Shown here: positions 9,052-17,472 of the stretch, in pieces
Numbering within the stretch: position 1 is the stretch's first letter
How the letters are laid out: every line of letters begins with the position of its first letter
Assembly: GCF_000717995.1 (NCBI RefSeq)
Contig: NZ_JODM01000004.1
Span: 124,001 to 188,000, forward strand
Direction of reading: 5' to 3'
Source of the DNA: Streptomyces violaceorubidus
GTDB taxonomy: Bacteria > Actinomycetota > Actinomycetes > Streptomycetales > Streptomycetaceae
Length of the DNA: 64,000 bases
Notes under the pieces: model-generated
The model's input: only the letters and a program-made list of their open reading frames with translations
Told to the model about the DNA's origin: nothing
Database searches by the model: none
Translations under genes and position numbers: made by a program

Positions 9052-10608
9052 TCACAGGGTGCGCAGCAGCACCGCCGGCTGTTCCACGCAGTCCGCCACG
9101 TACCGCAGGAAACCGCCCGCCGTGCCGCCGTCGCACACCCGGTGGTCGAAGGTGAGCGACAGCTGCACGACCTGTCGCGCCGCCAACTCGCCCTCGTGCA
9201 CCCAGGGCTTGGGGACGATGCGGCCGACGCCGAGCATGGCCGCCTCGGGGTGGTTGATGATCGGCGTGGAGCCGTCGACGCCGAACACGCCGTAGTTGTT
9301 CAGCGTGAAGGTGCCGCCGGTCAGCTCGCCCGGCGTCAGCCTGCCCGCGCGGGCCGCCTCGGTCAGCCGGGCGAACTCCGCGCTCAGCCCCTCGGCGTCG
9401 CGCGCGTGCGCGTCCCGGACGACCGGCACGACCAGCCCCCGGTCCGTCTGCGCGGCGAAGCCGAGGTGGACCCGGTCCAGCCGGACGATCTCCCGGGCCT
9501 CCGTGTCGACCGTCGCGTTCAGCTCGGGGAAGCGGGCCAGGGCGGCCGTGCAGATCCGGGCCAGCAGGGCGAGCAGGGAGATCCGGGGCCCGCCGGACGC
9601 GTTCATCGCGGTGCGCGCCCGCATCAGCTCGGTCGCGTCGGCGTCCACCCAGCAGGTCGCGTCCGGGATCTCGCGCCGGCTGCGGGAGAGCTTGTCGGCG
9701 ACGGCGCCGCGCACGCCCTTGAGGGGGACGCGGGTGCCGTCGGAGCCCGGGGCGGGAGAAGGGGAGGAGAACCCGGAGGAGGCGGAGGTGGCGGAGGAGG
9801 CGACGGACGCGGCATCCGGCTCCCGGTCCGTCCCGGGCCCCTGGTCCGCCGCGCGGCCGCCCTGCGCCGCGGCGGCACGCAGCGCGTACTCCACGTCCGC
9901 CCGCAGGATCAGCCCGTCCGGTCCTGAACCGGTGAGCTCGCGCAGGTCCAGGTCGTGCTGCCGGGCCAGCCTGCGCACCAGCGGGGAGATGACCGGGACC
10001 GGCCCGTCCACCGGCTCGGCGGCACGGACCGGGGCGTCCACCGGCTCGGAGGCACGGACCGGGGCGTCCGTCTCCTTCTCGGCGGCGCGGGCCCAGCCGT
10101 TCGCCCGCCCGGAGGCGCCGGTGACGGCCGGCCGACCGGCGCGCACCCTGCGGCGCCGCGCGGGTGCCTCGGAGGTGCCGTAGCCCACCAGGACGTTGCC
10201 GGAGCCCTCCGCCTTCTTCTCGGCGGCGGGCGTCCCCGCCTCCTGTGCCCCGGCGCCACCCGTACCGGCGCCCCCCGTACCGGCGCCCCCCGTACCGGCG
10301 CCCCCCGTACCGGCACCGCGCACCGGGCCCTCGGCCGCCGCGTCGCCCTCGCCCACCGCCACGGTCACCAGCGGCGCCCCGACGGGCAGCTCCGTGCCCT
10401 CCTCGCCGAAGCGCGCGGTGACCACACCCCCGTAGGGACAGGGCACCTCGACCATCGCCTTGGCCGTCTCGACCTCGACGACCGGCTGGTCCACGGCGAC
10501 CACGTCACCGACCTCGACCAGCCAGCGGACGATCTCCGCCTCGGTGAGCCCCTCGCCGAGGTCGGGCAGCTTGAACTCCAGGCTGCGCCCGTCAGAAGCG
10601 TGTGCCAT
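9052..10608 (-). CDS. bkdC: Branched-chain alpha-keto acid dehydrogenase E2 (lipoyl acyltransferase)
   Basis: Transfers acyl groups from the lipoyl arm to CoA in the branched-chain keto-acid dehydrogenase complex, supplying isobutyryl-, isovaleryl- and 2-methylbutyryl-CoA for fatty acid and polyketide priming. The 518 residues carry one N-terminal lipoyl domain with lysine 50 (VETAKAM), a Gly/Ala/Thr-rich linker made partly of 15-bp repeats, a peripheral-subunit-binding domain (VRRLARQHDLDLRELTGSG) and the catalytic domain ending in the FDHRVCDGG active site. The ATG shares one base with the bkdB stop. Pyruvate dehydrogenase E2 is the alternative; separate E1 alpha and beta genes and a Lrp neighbour favour Bkd. 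Confidence 0.88.
   Translation of the reverse strand: MAHASDGRSLEFKLPDLGEGLTEAEIVRWLVEVGDVVAVDQPVVEVETAKAMVEVPCPYGGVVTARFGEEGTELPVGAPLVTVAVGEGDAAAEGPVRGAGTGGAGTGGAGTGGAGTGGAGAQEAGTPAAEKKAEGSGNVLVGYGTSEAPARRRRVRAGRPAVTGASGRANGWARAAEKETDAPVRASEPVDAPVRAAEPVDGPVPVISPLVRRLARQHDLDLRELTGSGPDGLILRADVEYALRAAAAQGGRAADQGPGTDREPDAASVASSATSASSGFSSPSPAPGSDGTRVPLKGVRGAVADKLSRSRREIPDATCWVDADATELMRARTAMNASGGPRISLLALLARICTAALARFPELNATVDTEAREIVRLDRVHLGFAAQTDRGLVVPVVRDAHARDAEGLSAEFARLTEAARAGRLTPGELTGGTFTLNNYGVFGVDGSTPIINHPEAAMLGVGRIVPKPWVHEGELAARQVVQLSLTFDHRVCDGGTAGGFLRYVADCVEQPAVLLRTL
10261..10317. repeat. 15-bp tandem repeat in the E2 linker
   Basis: Three perfect copies and a partial fourth of CGTACCGGCGCCCCC encode a repeated AGTGG-type unit in the flexible linker after the lipoyl domain. 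Copy number is likely to vary among strains. Confidence 0.9.
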
Positions 10609-11612
10609 CAGCTTTCGGCCTCCCACTGCAGGCGCCCCACGGCGTCCAGGATCCGGTCCACACCAGGCAGGTGGTGACGCTCCAGCATCGGCGGAGGATA
10701 CGGGATGTCGAACCCGGCCACACGCAGCACCGGTGCCTCCAGGTGGTGGAAGCAGCGCTCCGTGACCCGGGCCGCGATCTCCCCGCCCGGGCCCCCGAAG
10801 GAACCCGACTCGTGGACGACGACCGCGCGTCCCGTCCGCCGCACCGAAGCGCACACCGTTTCGTCGTCGAACGGCACCAGGGAGCGCAGATCGACGACTT
10901 CGAGGTCCCAGCCCTCGGCCCGGGCCGCCTCGGCCGCCTCCATGCAGACGGCCAGCGACGGTCCGTACGTGATGAGCGTGGCGCTCCGGCCGAAGCGCCG
11001 CACCACCGCGCGGCCCACCGGTTCAACGGACGCCGGCTCCTCGGGGTTCCACGTGTCCTTCGACCAGTACAGCCGCTTCGGTTCGAGGAAGACCACCGGG
11101 TCGTCGGAGGCGATGGAGGCGCGCAGCAGCCCGTAGGCGTCGGCGACCGTCGCGGGCGTGACGACATGGAGCCCCGGAGTCGCCATGTAGTACGCCTCGG
11201 ACGAGTCGCTGTGGTGCTCGACGCCGCCGATGCCGCCGCCGTAGGGGACCCGGATGGTCAGCGGCAGGGGCATCGTCCCGCGCGTGCGGTTGCGCATCTT
11301 GGTGACATGGCTGACGACCTGCTCGAACGCCGGGTAGGCGAAGGCGTCGAACTGCATCTCGACGACCGGGCGCAGCCCGTACATCGCCATGCCAACGGCG
11401 GTGCCGAGGATGCCGGCCTCGGCGAGCGGGGTGTCCGTGCAGCGGTCGTCGCCGAACTCCGCGGCGAGCCCGTCGGTGATCCGGAAGACCCCGCCGAGGG
11501 TGCCCACGTCCTCGCCGAGGACGTGCACGGCCGGGTCGGCGGCCATGGCGTCGCGCAGCGCGCGCGTGAGGGCCTGCGCCATGGTGGCCGGCTTGGCGGC
11601 GACAGTCGTCAT
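10608..11612 (-). CDS. bkdB: Branched-chain alpha-keto acid dehydrogenase E1 beta subunit
   Basis: The 334-residue transketolase-like beta subunit pairs with E1 alpha to decarboxylate branched-chain keto acids using thiamine diphosphate. Recognisable features are ALRDAMAADPAVHVLGEDVG, the AYPAFEQVVSHVTKMRNRT region, RVPYGGGIGG and the C-terminal transketolase domain (ATLITYGPSLAVCMEAA). It overlaps both neighbours: its ATG overlaps the bkdA stop by four bases and its stop shares a base with the bkdC start. It is therefore the middle gene of a tightly coupled bkdA-bkdB-bkdC operon. Confidence 0.9.
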   Translation of the reverse strand: MTTVAAKPATMAQALTRALRDAMAADPAVHVLGEDVGTLGGVFRITDGLAAEFGDDRCTDTPLAEAGILGTAVGMAMYGLRPVVEMQFDAFAYPAFEQVVSHVTKMRNRTRGTMPLPLTIRVPYGGGIGGVEHHSDSSEAYYMATPGLHVVTPATVADAYGLLRASIASDDPVVFLEPKRLYWSKDTWNPEEPASVEPVGRAVVRRFGRSATLITYGPSLAVCMEAAEAARAEGWDLEVVDLRSLVPFDDETVCASVRRTGRAVVVHESGSFGGPGGEIAARVTERCFHHLEAPVLRVAGFDIPYPPPMLERHHLPGVDRILDAVGRLQWEAES

Positions 11613-12793
11613 CGGTGTCCCCCCTGCGGTGCGGACGCGGAATCCGCCGGGGCCTGGGCCTGGGCCTCGGCCTCGGCCTCCGCCTCCAGCTCCGCGCGCA
11701 GCTGGGCCTGCTGCTCGCGCAGTTGCGGCGTCGGCTCGGCGTAGACGTGGGCGAACAGGTCCAGCGGGTCGAGCTGTGGGTCCTGGTTCATGCGGGCGCG
11801 CAGGTCGGCGGCCATGGTCTCGGCGTCCTCGCGGGCGGCGCGGATGCCGTCCTCGTCGAGCAGGCCCCGCTCGGTCAGCTCCCGCTCCAGCAGCTCGACC
11901 GGGTCGTGCCGGCGCCAGGTCTCCACCTCGGCGTCGCCCCGGTAGCGCGTGGCGTCGTCGGCGTTGGTGTGCGCCTCGACGCGATAGGTCACCGCCTCCA
12001 CCAGGGTGGGGCCGCCGCCCTCGCGCGCGTGCCGCACGGCCTCGGACAGGACCTCGTGCACCGCGGCGGCGTCGTTGCCGTCGACCAGGCGGCCGGGCAT
12101 CCCGTAGCCGACGGCCTTGTGGGCCAGCGAGGGGGCGGCGGTCTGCTTGTCGAGCGGGACGGAGATCGCGAAGCCGTTGTTCTGCACGAGGAAGACGACC
12201 GGGGCCCGCCAGACGGCGGCGAAGTTCAGCGCCTCGTGGAAGTCGCCCTCGCTGGTGCCGCCGTCGCCGACCATGGCCAGCGCGACCACGTCGTCGCCCT
12301 TGAGGCGCGCGGCGTGGGCCAGACCCACGGCGTGCGGCAGCTGGGTGGCCAGCGGCGTGGACAGCGGGGCCACCCGGTGCTCGTAGGGGTCGTAGCCGGT
12401 GTGCCAGTCGCCGCGCAGCAGGGTCAGGGCCTCGACGGGGTCGACGCCGCGCGAGACGACCGCGAGGGTGTCGCGGTAGCTGGGGAAGAGCCAGTCCTGC
12501 TCCTGGAGGACCAGCGCGGCGGCGACCTCGCACGCCTCCTGGCCGGCGCTGGAGGGGTAGACGGCCAGCCGGCCCTGCTTGGTCAGCGCCGTGGCCTGCG
12601 CGTTGTAACGGCGGCCGCGCACCAGCCGGGCGTACAGGGTGCGCAGCAGCTCGGTGTCGGCGCGGTCCGCGGCCTTGGTGCCGAGGACGCGGTAGGGCTC
12701 CGTGTCGGGCAGCAGCGGCGCGGGGTCGGTTCGGGGCTGCCAGGCGGGCGGCGGTGTGGGCCGGTACGCGCCCCGCTGCTCCATGACCGTCAT
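11609..12793 (-). CDS. bkdA: Branched-chain alpha-keto acid dehydrogenase E1 alpha subunit
   Basis: First gene of the bkd operon, 394 residues. It contains the thiamine diphosphate motif GDGGTSEGDFHEALN...NNGFAIS, and the phosphorylation-loop-type segment YRVEAHTNADDATRYRG seen in E1 alpha proteins. With E1 beta it catalyses oxidative decarboxylation of the keto acids of Val, Leu and Ile. The ATG follows a strong ribosome site (GAGGAGG, 6-base spacing). The upstream region shared with the divergent Lrp gene holds a candidate TetR-type operator and a DnaA-box pair. An Ala/Glu-rich C-terminal tail is unusual but in frame. Confidence 0.9.
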   Translation of the reverse strand: MTVMEQRGAYRPTPPPAWQPRTDPAPLLPDTEPYRVLGTKAADRADTELLRTLYARLVRGRRYNAQATALTKQGRLAVYPSSAGQEACEVAAALVLQEQDWLFPSYRDTLAVVSRGVDPVEALTLLRGDWHTGYDPYEHRVAPLSTPLATQLPHAVGLAHAARLKGDDVVALAMVGDGGTSEGDFHEALNFAAVWRAPVVFLVQNNGFAISVPLDKQTAAPSLAHKAVGYGMPGRLVDGNDAAAVHEVLSEAVRHAREGGGPTLVEAVTYRVEAHTNADDATRYRGDAEVETWRRHDPVELLERELTERGLLDEDGIRAAREDAETMAADLRARMNQDPQLDPLDLFAHVYAEPTPQLREQQAQLRAELEAEAEAEAQAQAPADSASAPQGGHR

Positions 12794-12852
12794 GACGGCA
12801 CCTCCTCGTGGGAGCGGCTCTGGGCTCGCCACGGGTGTGACGGGCCTCACCT

Positions 12853-12866
12853 ACCGATTGTTCGGT
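12853..12866. promoter_or_regulatory. Candidate TetR (PaaR-like) operator upstream of bkdA
   Basis: ACCGATTGTTCGGT differs by one base from the palindrome at 15679 in front of the paa-type genes. It lies between bkdA and the divergent Lrp gene, so one regulator could control both catabolic units. Inferred from sequence identity only. Confidence 0.55.
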
Positions 12867-12896
12867 CGTCGGCACATTTTGGCTACACGCACCCCC

Positions 12897-12926
12897 AGGC
12901 TGTGGACAAACGGTTCTCCACAGCCT
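12897..12926. promoter_or_regulatory. Inverted repeat containing a perfect DnaA box
   Basis: Arms AGGCTGTGGA and TCCACAGCCT are a perfect 10-bp inverted repeat with a 10-base spacer. The left arm extends to TGTGGACAA, the exact complement of the preferred streptomycete DnaA box TTGTCCACA. The right arm gives TTCTCCACA, one mismatch. It sits just upstream of the Lrp gene start. Confidence 0.6.
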
Positions 12927-12967
12927 GAGATGGACGCAGGACGTCCATGAGGGGAAGGCGGGGGCAC

Positions 12968-13483
12968 GTGGCATCTGAACAAATGGCCGATCGCCCTGGG
13001 GAGGGCGGCGGCACGGACGAGGCGGGCGCCCCGCCCCCGCGCCCGCTGGACGCCATCGACCAGGACATCCTGCGCATGCTCCAGGCGGACGGCCGGGCCT
13101 CGATACGGTCGGTGGCGGAGCGGGTGCACGTCTCCCGCGCCAACGCCTACGCACGCATCAACCGGCTCGTCGAGGACGGCGTCATCCGCGGTTTCGGCGC
13201 CCGCGTCGACCACGAACGCGCCGGGCACGGCACCTCGGCCTACATCACCCTGAAGATCGTCCAGAACTCCTGGCGGACGGTCCGCGCCCAACTGCGGCAG
13301 TTGCCCGGGGCCTCGCACATCGCCCTGGTGGGCGGCGACTTCGACGTCCTGCTGCTGGTGCACACCCCGGACAACCGCGCCCTGCGCGAACTGGTGCTCA
13401 GCCGCCTCCAGGCCATCCCCGAGGTGCTCAGCACCCGCACCCTGCTGGTCTTCGAGACCGAGGACCTCGAACCGCAGAGCTGA
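12968..13483 (+). CDS. bkdR: Lrp/AsnC family regulator, probable BkdR
   Basis: A 171-residue leucine-responsive-type regulator. It has an N-terminal winged HTH (LDAIDQDILRMLQADGRAS...VSRANAYARINRL) and a C-terminal RAM ligand domain (TLKIVQNSWRTV...HIALVGGDFDVLLLV). Lrp proteins next to bkd operons commonly sense branched-chain amino acids and switch bkd expression, and the divergent arrangement fits that. The GTG start has GGCGGGGG upstream; the ATG at 12947 is an alternative. The assignment as BkdR is by family plus context, not by direct evidence. Confidence 0.85.
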   Translation: MASEQMADRPGEGGGTDEAGAPPPRPLDAIDQDILRMLQADGRASIRSVAERVHVSRANAYARINRLVEDGVIRGFGARVDHERAGHGTSAYITLKIVQNSWRTVRAQLRQLPGASHIALVGGDFDVLLLVHTPDNRALRELVLSRLQAIPEVLSTRTLLVFETEDLEPQS

Positions 13484-13499
13484 CCGCGCCCCGGAGCAT

Positions 13500-14111
13500 T
13501 CAGGACGCCTTGCGCAACCCTCCGAACACCAGCCGCGCCACCGCGTCGACCACCTCGCGCTCGCCCGTGCCGCCCGTAGCGCCCCGGCCGTCGGGACCGT
13601 CCGGGCGGTACCACTCGACGATCGAGTTGATCATGCCGAAGACGAGGCGGGTCGCGAGCCGGACCTCCACGTCCGCGCGCACGTCCCCCTCGGCCGCCGC
13701 GTCCTTCAGCAGGGCGGCGACCCGGTGGTCGAACTCGCGCCGCCGCTCCAGCGCCCACCGCTCGGTACCCGTGTTGCCGCGCACCCGCAGCAGCAGCGTC
13801 ACGTAGGGCAGCTCGGCCATGAGCACCTCGACCATGCGCCGCACGACGTACTCGAGGCGCTCGGCGGCGGTCCCCACGCGCGCGTGCTCCTCGTCGAGGA
13901 TCCCGAAGAGCTCGTCCAGGGCCCGGCTGACGGCCCGGCGCAGCAGCTCCTCCTTGCCCGTGACGTGGTGGTATATCGACGACTTGGAGATCCCCGCCGC
14001 CTTGGACAGGTGCTCCATGGAGGTGCCGTCGTAGCCGCGCTCGATGAAGACCTGCACGGCGACGGACAGCAGCGTCTCGGGCGTGTACGTGTCGCGCTTG
14101 GCGGTGGTCAT
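13500..14111 (-). CDS. TetR family regulator, probable PaaR-like repressor
   Basis: A 203-residue TetR protein with an N-terminal HTH (ETLLSVAVQVFIERGYDGTS...AAGISKSSIYHHV) and a helical ligand domain. Its start overlaps the stop of the 3-hydroxyacyl-CoA dehydrogenase gene by four bases (ATGA), so both are expressed together and the regulator probably controls its own operon. The palindrome ACCGATCGTTCGGT upstream of that operon is the natural operator. The effector is likely an acyl- or aryl-CoA such as phenylacetyl-CoA, inferred from the paaN neighbour. Confidence 0.85.
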   Translation of the reverse strand: MTTAKRDTYTPETLLSVAVQVFIERGYDGTSMEHLSKAAGISKSSIYHHVTGKEELLRRAVSRALDELFGILDEEHARVGTAAERLEYVVRRMVEVLMAELPYVTLLLRVRGNTGTERWALERRREFDHRVAALLKDAAAEGDVRADVEVRLATRLVFGMINSIVEWYRPDGPDGRGATGGTGEREVVDAVARLVFGGLRKAS

Positions 14112-15622
14112 GAGGGAGTGCCCTCCTGCTTGTCGGCGGCGTACGCGTGGCGGTGGAGCGCCAGGGAGGGCGCGTACCGGCCCGAGGGCGCGCACTTGTG
14201 CAGGTTGTCGAGGAGCCCGCGGGCCCAGTCGCCGCCCAGCCGGCGGCTCCACTCCAGGGGGCCCAGCGGGTAGTTGACGCCCAGGCGCATCGCGGTGTCG
14301 ACGTCCTCCTCGGTGGCCACGCCCTGGGCGACCGCCTCGACGGCCAGGTCGATGATCCGCGCCACCGTGCGGGCGACGATCATCCCGGGGACGTCACCGA
14401 TGACGCTGACCTTCTTGCCGAGCGCCTGGAACAGACCGGTGGCCCGGGCGAGGGTCCGCGGCGGGGTGGACCGTGACGCGGACAGGGCGACGCGGGTGGC
14501 CCGCCGGTAGTCGAGCGCGAGGTCGAAGTGGACGACGTCCCGGGACTCCCCGCAGGACCGCCCGTCGGCCAGCACGAGCCGCCCCCCGCCGGGCAGCACC
14601 AGCCCGGTGCCGTGGTCCTCGCCCGCGCGGACCTCGATGCCCGCCTCGCGGATCAGCGCGACCAGCTCGGCCGCCGGGCCCAGGTCCCCCTCGACGACGA
14701 CGTACGCGGGCGCCTCGGCCGGTTCGGCGGTGTGCGGCTCGGGACGTTCGGCGCCGTCCCCGTAGTCGTACCAGCCCTGCCCGCTCTTGCGGCCGAGCCG
14801 GCCGGACTCGACCAGGCGGCGCTGGGCCAGGGACGGGGTGAAGCGCACGTCCTGGAAGAACGCCTGCCACACCGAGTGCGTGACGGACTCGTTGACGTCC
14901 TGCCCGATGAGGTCGGTCAGCTCGAAGGCGCCCATCTTGAAACCGCCCGACTCGCGCAGCACGGCGTCGACGGTGGCCGGGTCGGCGCCCCGGTCCTCGT
15001 GGACGGCGAGGGCCTCGGCGTAGAAGGGCCGGGCGATGCGGTTGACGATGAAGCCGGGGGTGTCGGCACAGGCCACCGGGGTCTTGCCCCAGGCACGGGC
15101 CGTCTCGTACGCGCGCGTGGCCGACGCGGGGTCGGTGGCGAACCCGGAGACCACCTCCACCAGCGGGAGCAGCGGCGCGGGGTTGAAGAAGTGCAGGCCC
15201 ACGAAGCGGCCGGGCACGCGCAGCGCGCCGCCGACGGCGGTGACGGACAGGGAGGAGGTGTTGGTGGCGAGCAGGCAGTCGTCGCCGACGACGTCCTCCA
15301 GCGCCCGGAACAGCTCCTGCTTGACGTCCAGCCGCTCCACGACCGCCTCGACGACGAGCGCGCAGCCGGCGAGCCCGGCGAGGGACTGGGCGGGCGTGAG
15401 CCGGGCGCGGGCGGCGTCCCGTTCGGCGCCGGTGAGGCGGTCCTTCTCGACGAGCCGGTCCAGCCGGGCGCCGATCGCGGCGGCCGCTTCCCGGGCCCGG
15501 CCCGGGGCGGCGTCGTACAGCCGCACGGGATGGCCCGCGACCAGCGCCACCTGGGCGATGCCCTGGCCCATGGTGCCGGTGCCGACGACGGCCACGGGGC
15601 TGCTGAGGTCGAGTGCTGTCAT
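14108..15622 (-). CDS. paaH: 3-hydroxyacyl-CoA dehydrogenase (PaaH/HbdA type, two C-terminal domains)
   Basis: Oxidises 3-hydroxyacyl-CoA to 3-ketoacyl-CoA with NAD. The 504 residues start with a Rossmann fold (VAVVGTGTMGQGIAQVA), followed by two 3HCDH C-terminal domains (DTPGFIVNRIARPFYAEAL and DVPGMIVARTVARIIDLA), the duplicated layout of PaaH-type enzymes acting on 3-hydroxyadipyl-CoA. It is divergent from paaN across a 148-bp region with a TetR-type operator, which supports a role in phenylacetate or related aromatic-acid breakdown. General short-chain beta-oxidation remains possible, because no other paa genes are present here. Confidence 0.83.
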   Translation of the reverse strand: MTALDLSSPVAVVGTGTMGQGIAQVALVAGHPVRLYDAAPGRAREAAAAIGARLDRLVEKDRLTGAERDAARARLTPAQSLAGLAGCALVVEAVVERLDVKQELFRALEDVVGDDCLLATNTSSLSVTAVGGALRVPGRFVGLHFFNPAPLLPLVEVVSGFATDPASATRAYETARAWGKTPVACADTPGFIVNRIARPFYAEALAVHEDRGADPATVDAVLRESGGFKMGAFELTDLIGQDVNESVTHSVWQAFFQDVRFTPSLAQRRLVESGRLGRKSGQGWYDYGDGAERPEPHTAEPAEAPAYVVVEGDLGPAAELVALIREAGIEVRAGEDHGTGLVLPGGGRLVLADGRSCGESRDVVHFDLALDYRRATRVALSASRSTPPRTLARATGLFQALGKKVSVIGDVPGMIVARTVARIIDLAVEAVAQGVATEEDVDTAMRLGVNYPLGPLEWSRRLGGDWARGLLDNLHKCAPSGRYAPSLALHRHAYAADKQEGTPS

Positions 15623-15678
15623 GTGCGCGATCCTCCCGCACGGGGTTTTCCACAGATGCGGCGGTCCCCCTTGTCCCG

Positions 15679-15692
15679 ACCGATCGTTCGGT
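15679..15692. promoter_or_regulatory. Candidate PaaR-type operator between paaH and paaN
   Basis: ACCGATCGTTCGGT is an inverted repeat of the form ACCG-NNCGNN-CGGT, which agrees with my recollection of the core of actinobacterial PaaR operators. It lies in the divergent promoter region, where a TetR repressor could block both genes. Confidence 0.65.
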
Positions 15693-15770
15693 TACTCTAG
15701 CCGTGTCCGCCTGTTCCTGCCCAGGTTTCCCTCCAGGTCCACACACTCGACGACGAGGAGTTGGTCCCGC

Positions 15771-17462
15771 ATGGCCGCCGAACTCACCGCCCACCAGCTG
15801 ATCGCCCGGCACCGGCCGACCCTGGACCTGGCGCTGGAGACGATCCGCACGCGCGCGTACTGGTCCCCCCACCCCGAGCACCCCAAGGCCTACGGGGAGG
15901 ACGGCAGCCTGGACACCGCCGCGGGCAAGGCCGCCTTCGACGCCCTGGCCGGCACCCGCCTCGACCTCGGCCAGCCCGGCACCGACGGCTGGGTGGGCGG
16001 CGAGATCTCCCCGTACGGGATCGAGCTGGGCGTGGAGTACCCGCACGCGGACCTCGACGTGCTGCTGCCCGCCATGCGGACCGGCCAGAAGGCGTGGCGG
16101 GACGCGGGCGCGGAGCTGCGCGCGATGGTCTGCCTGGAGATCCTCGGGCGGATCGCCGACCGGACCATGGAGTTCGCCCAGGCGGTCATGCACACCTCCG
16201 GGCAGGCCTTCATGATGGCGTTCCAGGCGGGCGGCCCGCACGCCCAGGACCGCGGCATGGAGGCCGTCGCCTACGCGTACGTGGAGCAGTCCCGCACGCC
16301 GGAGACGGCGGAGTGGACCAAGCCGCAGGGCAAGCGCGACCCGCTCGCGCTCACCAAGCGCTTCACCCCGGTCCCGCGCGGCATCGGCCTGGTCATCGGC
16401 TGCAACACCTTCCCGACGTGGAACGGCTACCCCGGCCTGTTCGCCTCCCTCGCCACCGGCAACGCGGTGCTGGTCAAGCCGCACCCCCGCGCGGTGCTGC
16501 CGCTCGCGCTCACCGTCCAGGTCGCCCGCGACGTCCTCACCGAGGCCGGTTTCGACCCGAACCTGGTCGCGCTGGCCGCCGAGCGCCCCGGCGAGGGCAT
16601 CGCCAAGACCCTCGCGACCCGCCCCGAGATCCGGATCATCGACTACACCGGCTCCACCGCCTTCGGCGACTGGCTGGAGGCCAACGCCCGCCAGGCCCAG
16701 GTGTACACGGAGAAGGCCGGCGTCAACACGGTGATCGTGGAGTCGACCGACGACTACCAGGGCATGCTCGCCAACCTGGCCTTCTCGCTCTCCCTCTACA
16801 GCGGCCAGATGTGCACCACCCCGCAGAACCTGCTCATCCCCCGCGACGGCATCCGCACCGACCAGGGCGCCAAGACCTACGACGAGGTCACCGCCGACCT
16901 GGCCCGCGCCGTCGACGGCCTCCTCGGCGACGACGCCCGCGCCAACGCCCTGCTCGGCGCCATCGTCAACCCGGACGTCAAGGCCCGCCTGGAGGCCGCC
17001 GCCGGTCTCGGCGAGGTGGCCCTCGCCTCCCGCGAGGTGACCAACCCGGAGTTCCCGGACGCGGTCGTGCGCACCCCGGTGATCGTCAAGCTGGACGGCG
17101 CCAAGCCCGAGGACGAGGCCGCCCACACCAGCGAGTGCTTCGGCCCGGTCTCCTTCGCCGTCGCCGTCGACTCCGCCGGCCACGCCCTGGAGCTGCTGCG
17201 CCGCAGCGTCCGCGAGAAGGGCGCGATGACGGTGGGCGCGTACACGACCGACCCGGAGGTCGAGGAGGCCGTGCAGGAGGTCTGCCTGGAGGAGGCGGCC
17301 CAGCTCTCCCTGAACCTCACCGGCGGCGTGTACGTGAACCAGACGGCCGCCTTCTCCGACTTCCACGGCTCCGGCGGCAACCCGGCGGCCAACGCGGCCC
17401 TGTGCGACGGCGCGTTCGTCGCGAACCGCTTCCGGGTGGTGGAGGTCCGCCGCCCGGCCTGA
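15771..17462 (+). CDS. paaN: PaaN-type aldehyde dehydrogenase (phenylacetic acid degradation)
   Basis: A 563-residue aldehyde dehydrogenase of the streptomycete PaaN type, thought to oxidise the aldehyde formed when the oxepin-CoA ring of the phenylacetate pathway is opened. NAD-binding and substrate segments are seen: IGLVIGCNTFPTWNGYPGLF, LVKPHPRAVLPLA, IDYTGSTAFGDWLE and the catalytic cysteine region LYSGQMCTTPQNLL. Unlike the PaaZ fusion there is no hydratase domain, so hydratase activity would need another protein. The ATG has GAGGAG 10 bases upstream. It is convergent with the RNA methyltransferase gene, 10 bases away. Confidence 0.88.
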   Translation: MAAELTAHQLIARHRPTLDLALETIRTRAYWSPHPEHPKAYGEDGSLDTAAGKAAFDALAGTRLDLGQPGTDGWVGGEISPYGIELGVEYPHADLDVLLPAMRTGQKAWRDAGAELRAMVCLEILGRIADRTMEFAQAVMHTSGQAFMMAFQAGGPHAQDRGMEAVAYAYVEQSRTPETAEWTKPQGKRDPLALTKRFTPVPRGIGLVIGCNTFPTWNGYPGLFASLATGNAVLVKPHPRAVLPLALTVQVARDVLTEAGFDPNLVALAAERPGEGIAKTLATRPEIRIIDYTGSTAFGDWLEANARQAQVYTEKAGVNTVIVESTDDYQGMLANLAFSLSLYSGQMCTTPQNLLIPRDGIRTDQGAKTYDEVTADLARAVDGLLGDDARANALLGAIVNPDVKARLEAAAGLGEVALASREVTNPEFPDAVVRTPVIVKLDGAKPEDEAAHTSECFGPVSFAVAVDSAGHALELLRRSVREKGAMTVGAYTTDPEVEEAVQEVCLEEAAQLSLNLTGGVYVNQTAAFSDFHGSGGNPAANAALCDGAFVANRFRVVEVRRPA

Positions 17463-17472
17463 GACCGATGCT

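Noticed and set aside
15648..15657. TTTTCCACA near the paaH start
   Set aside because: It is a single box two mismatches from the preferred nonamer. One isolated partial match is not convincing.
14394..17366. Minus-strand open frame of 990 codons
   Set aside because: It is antisense across paaN and reads into the out-of-phase frame of paaH. It is rich in His, Arg and Gly as expected from high-GC antisense reading, with no start context.
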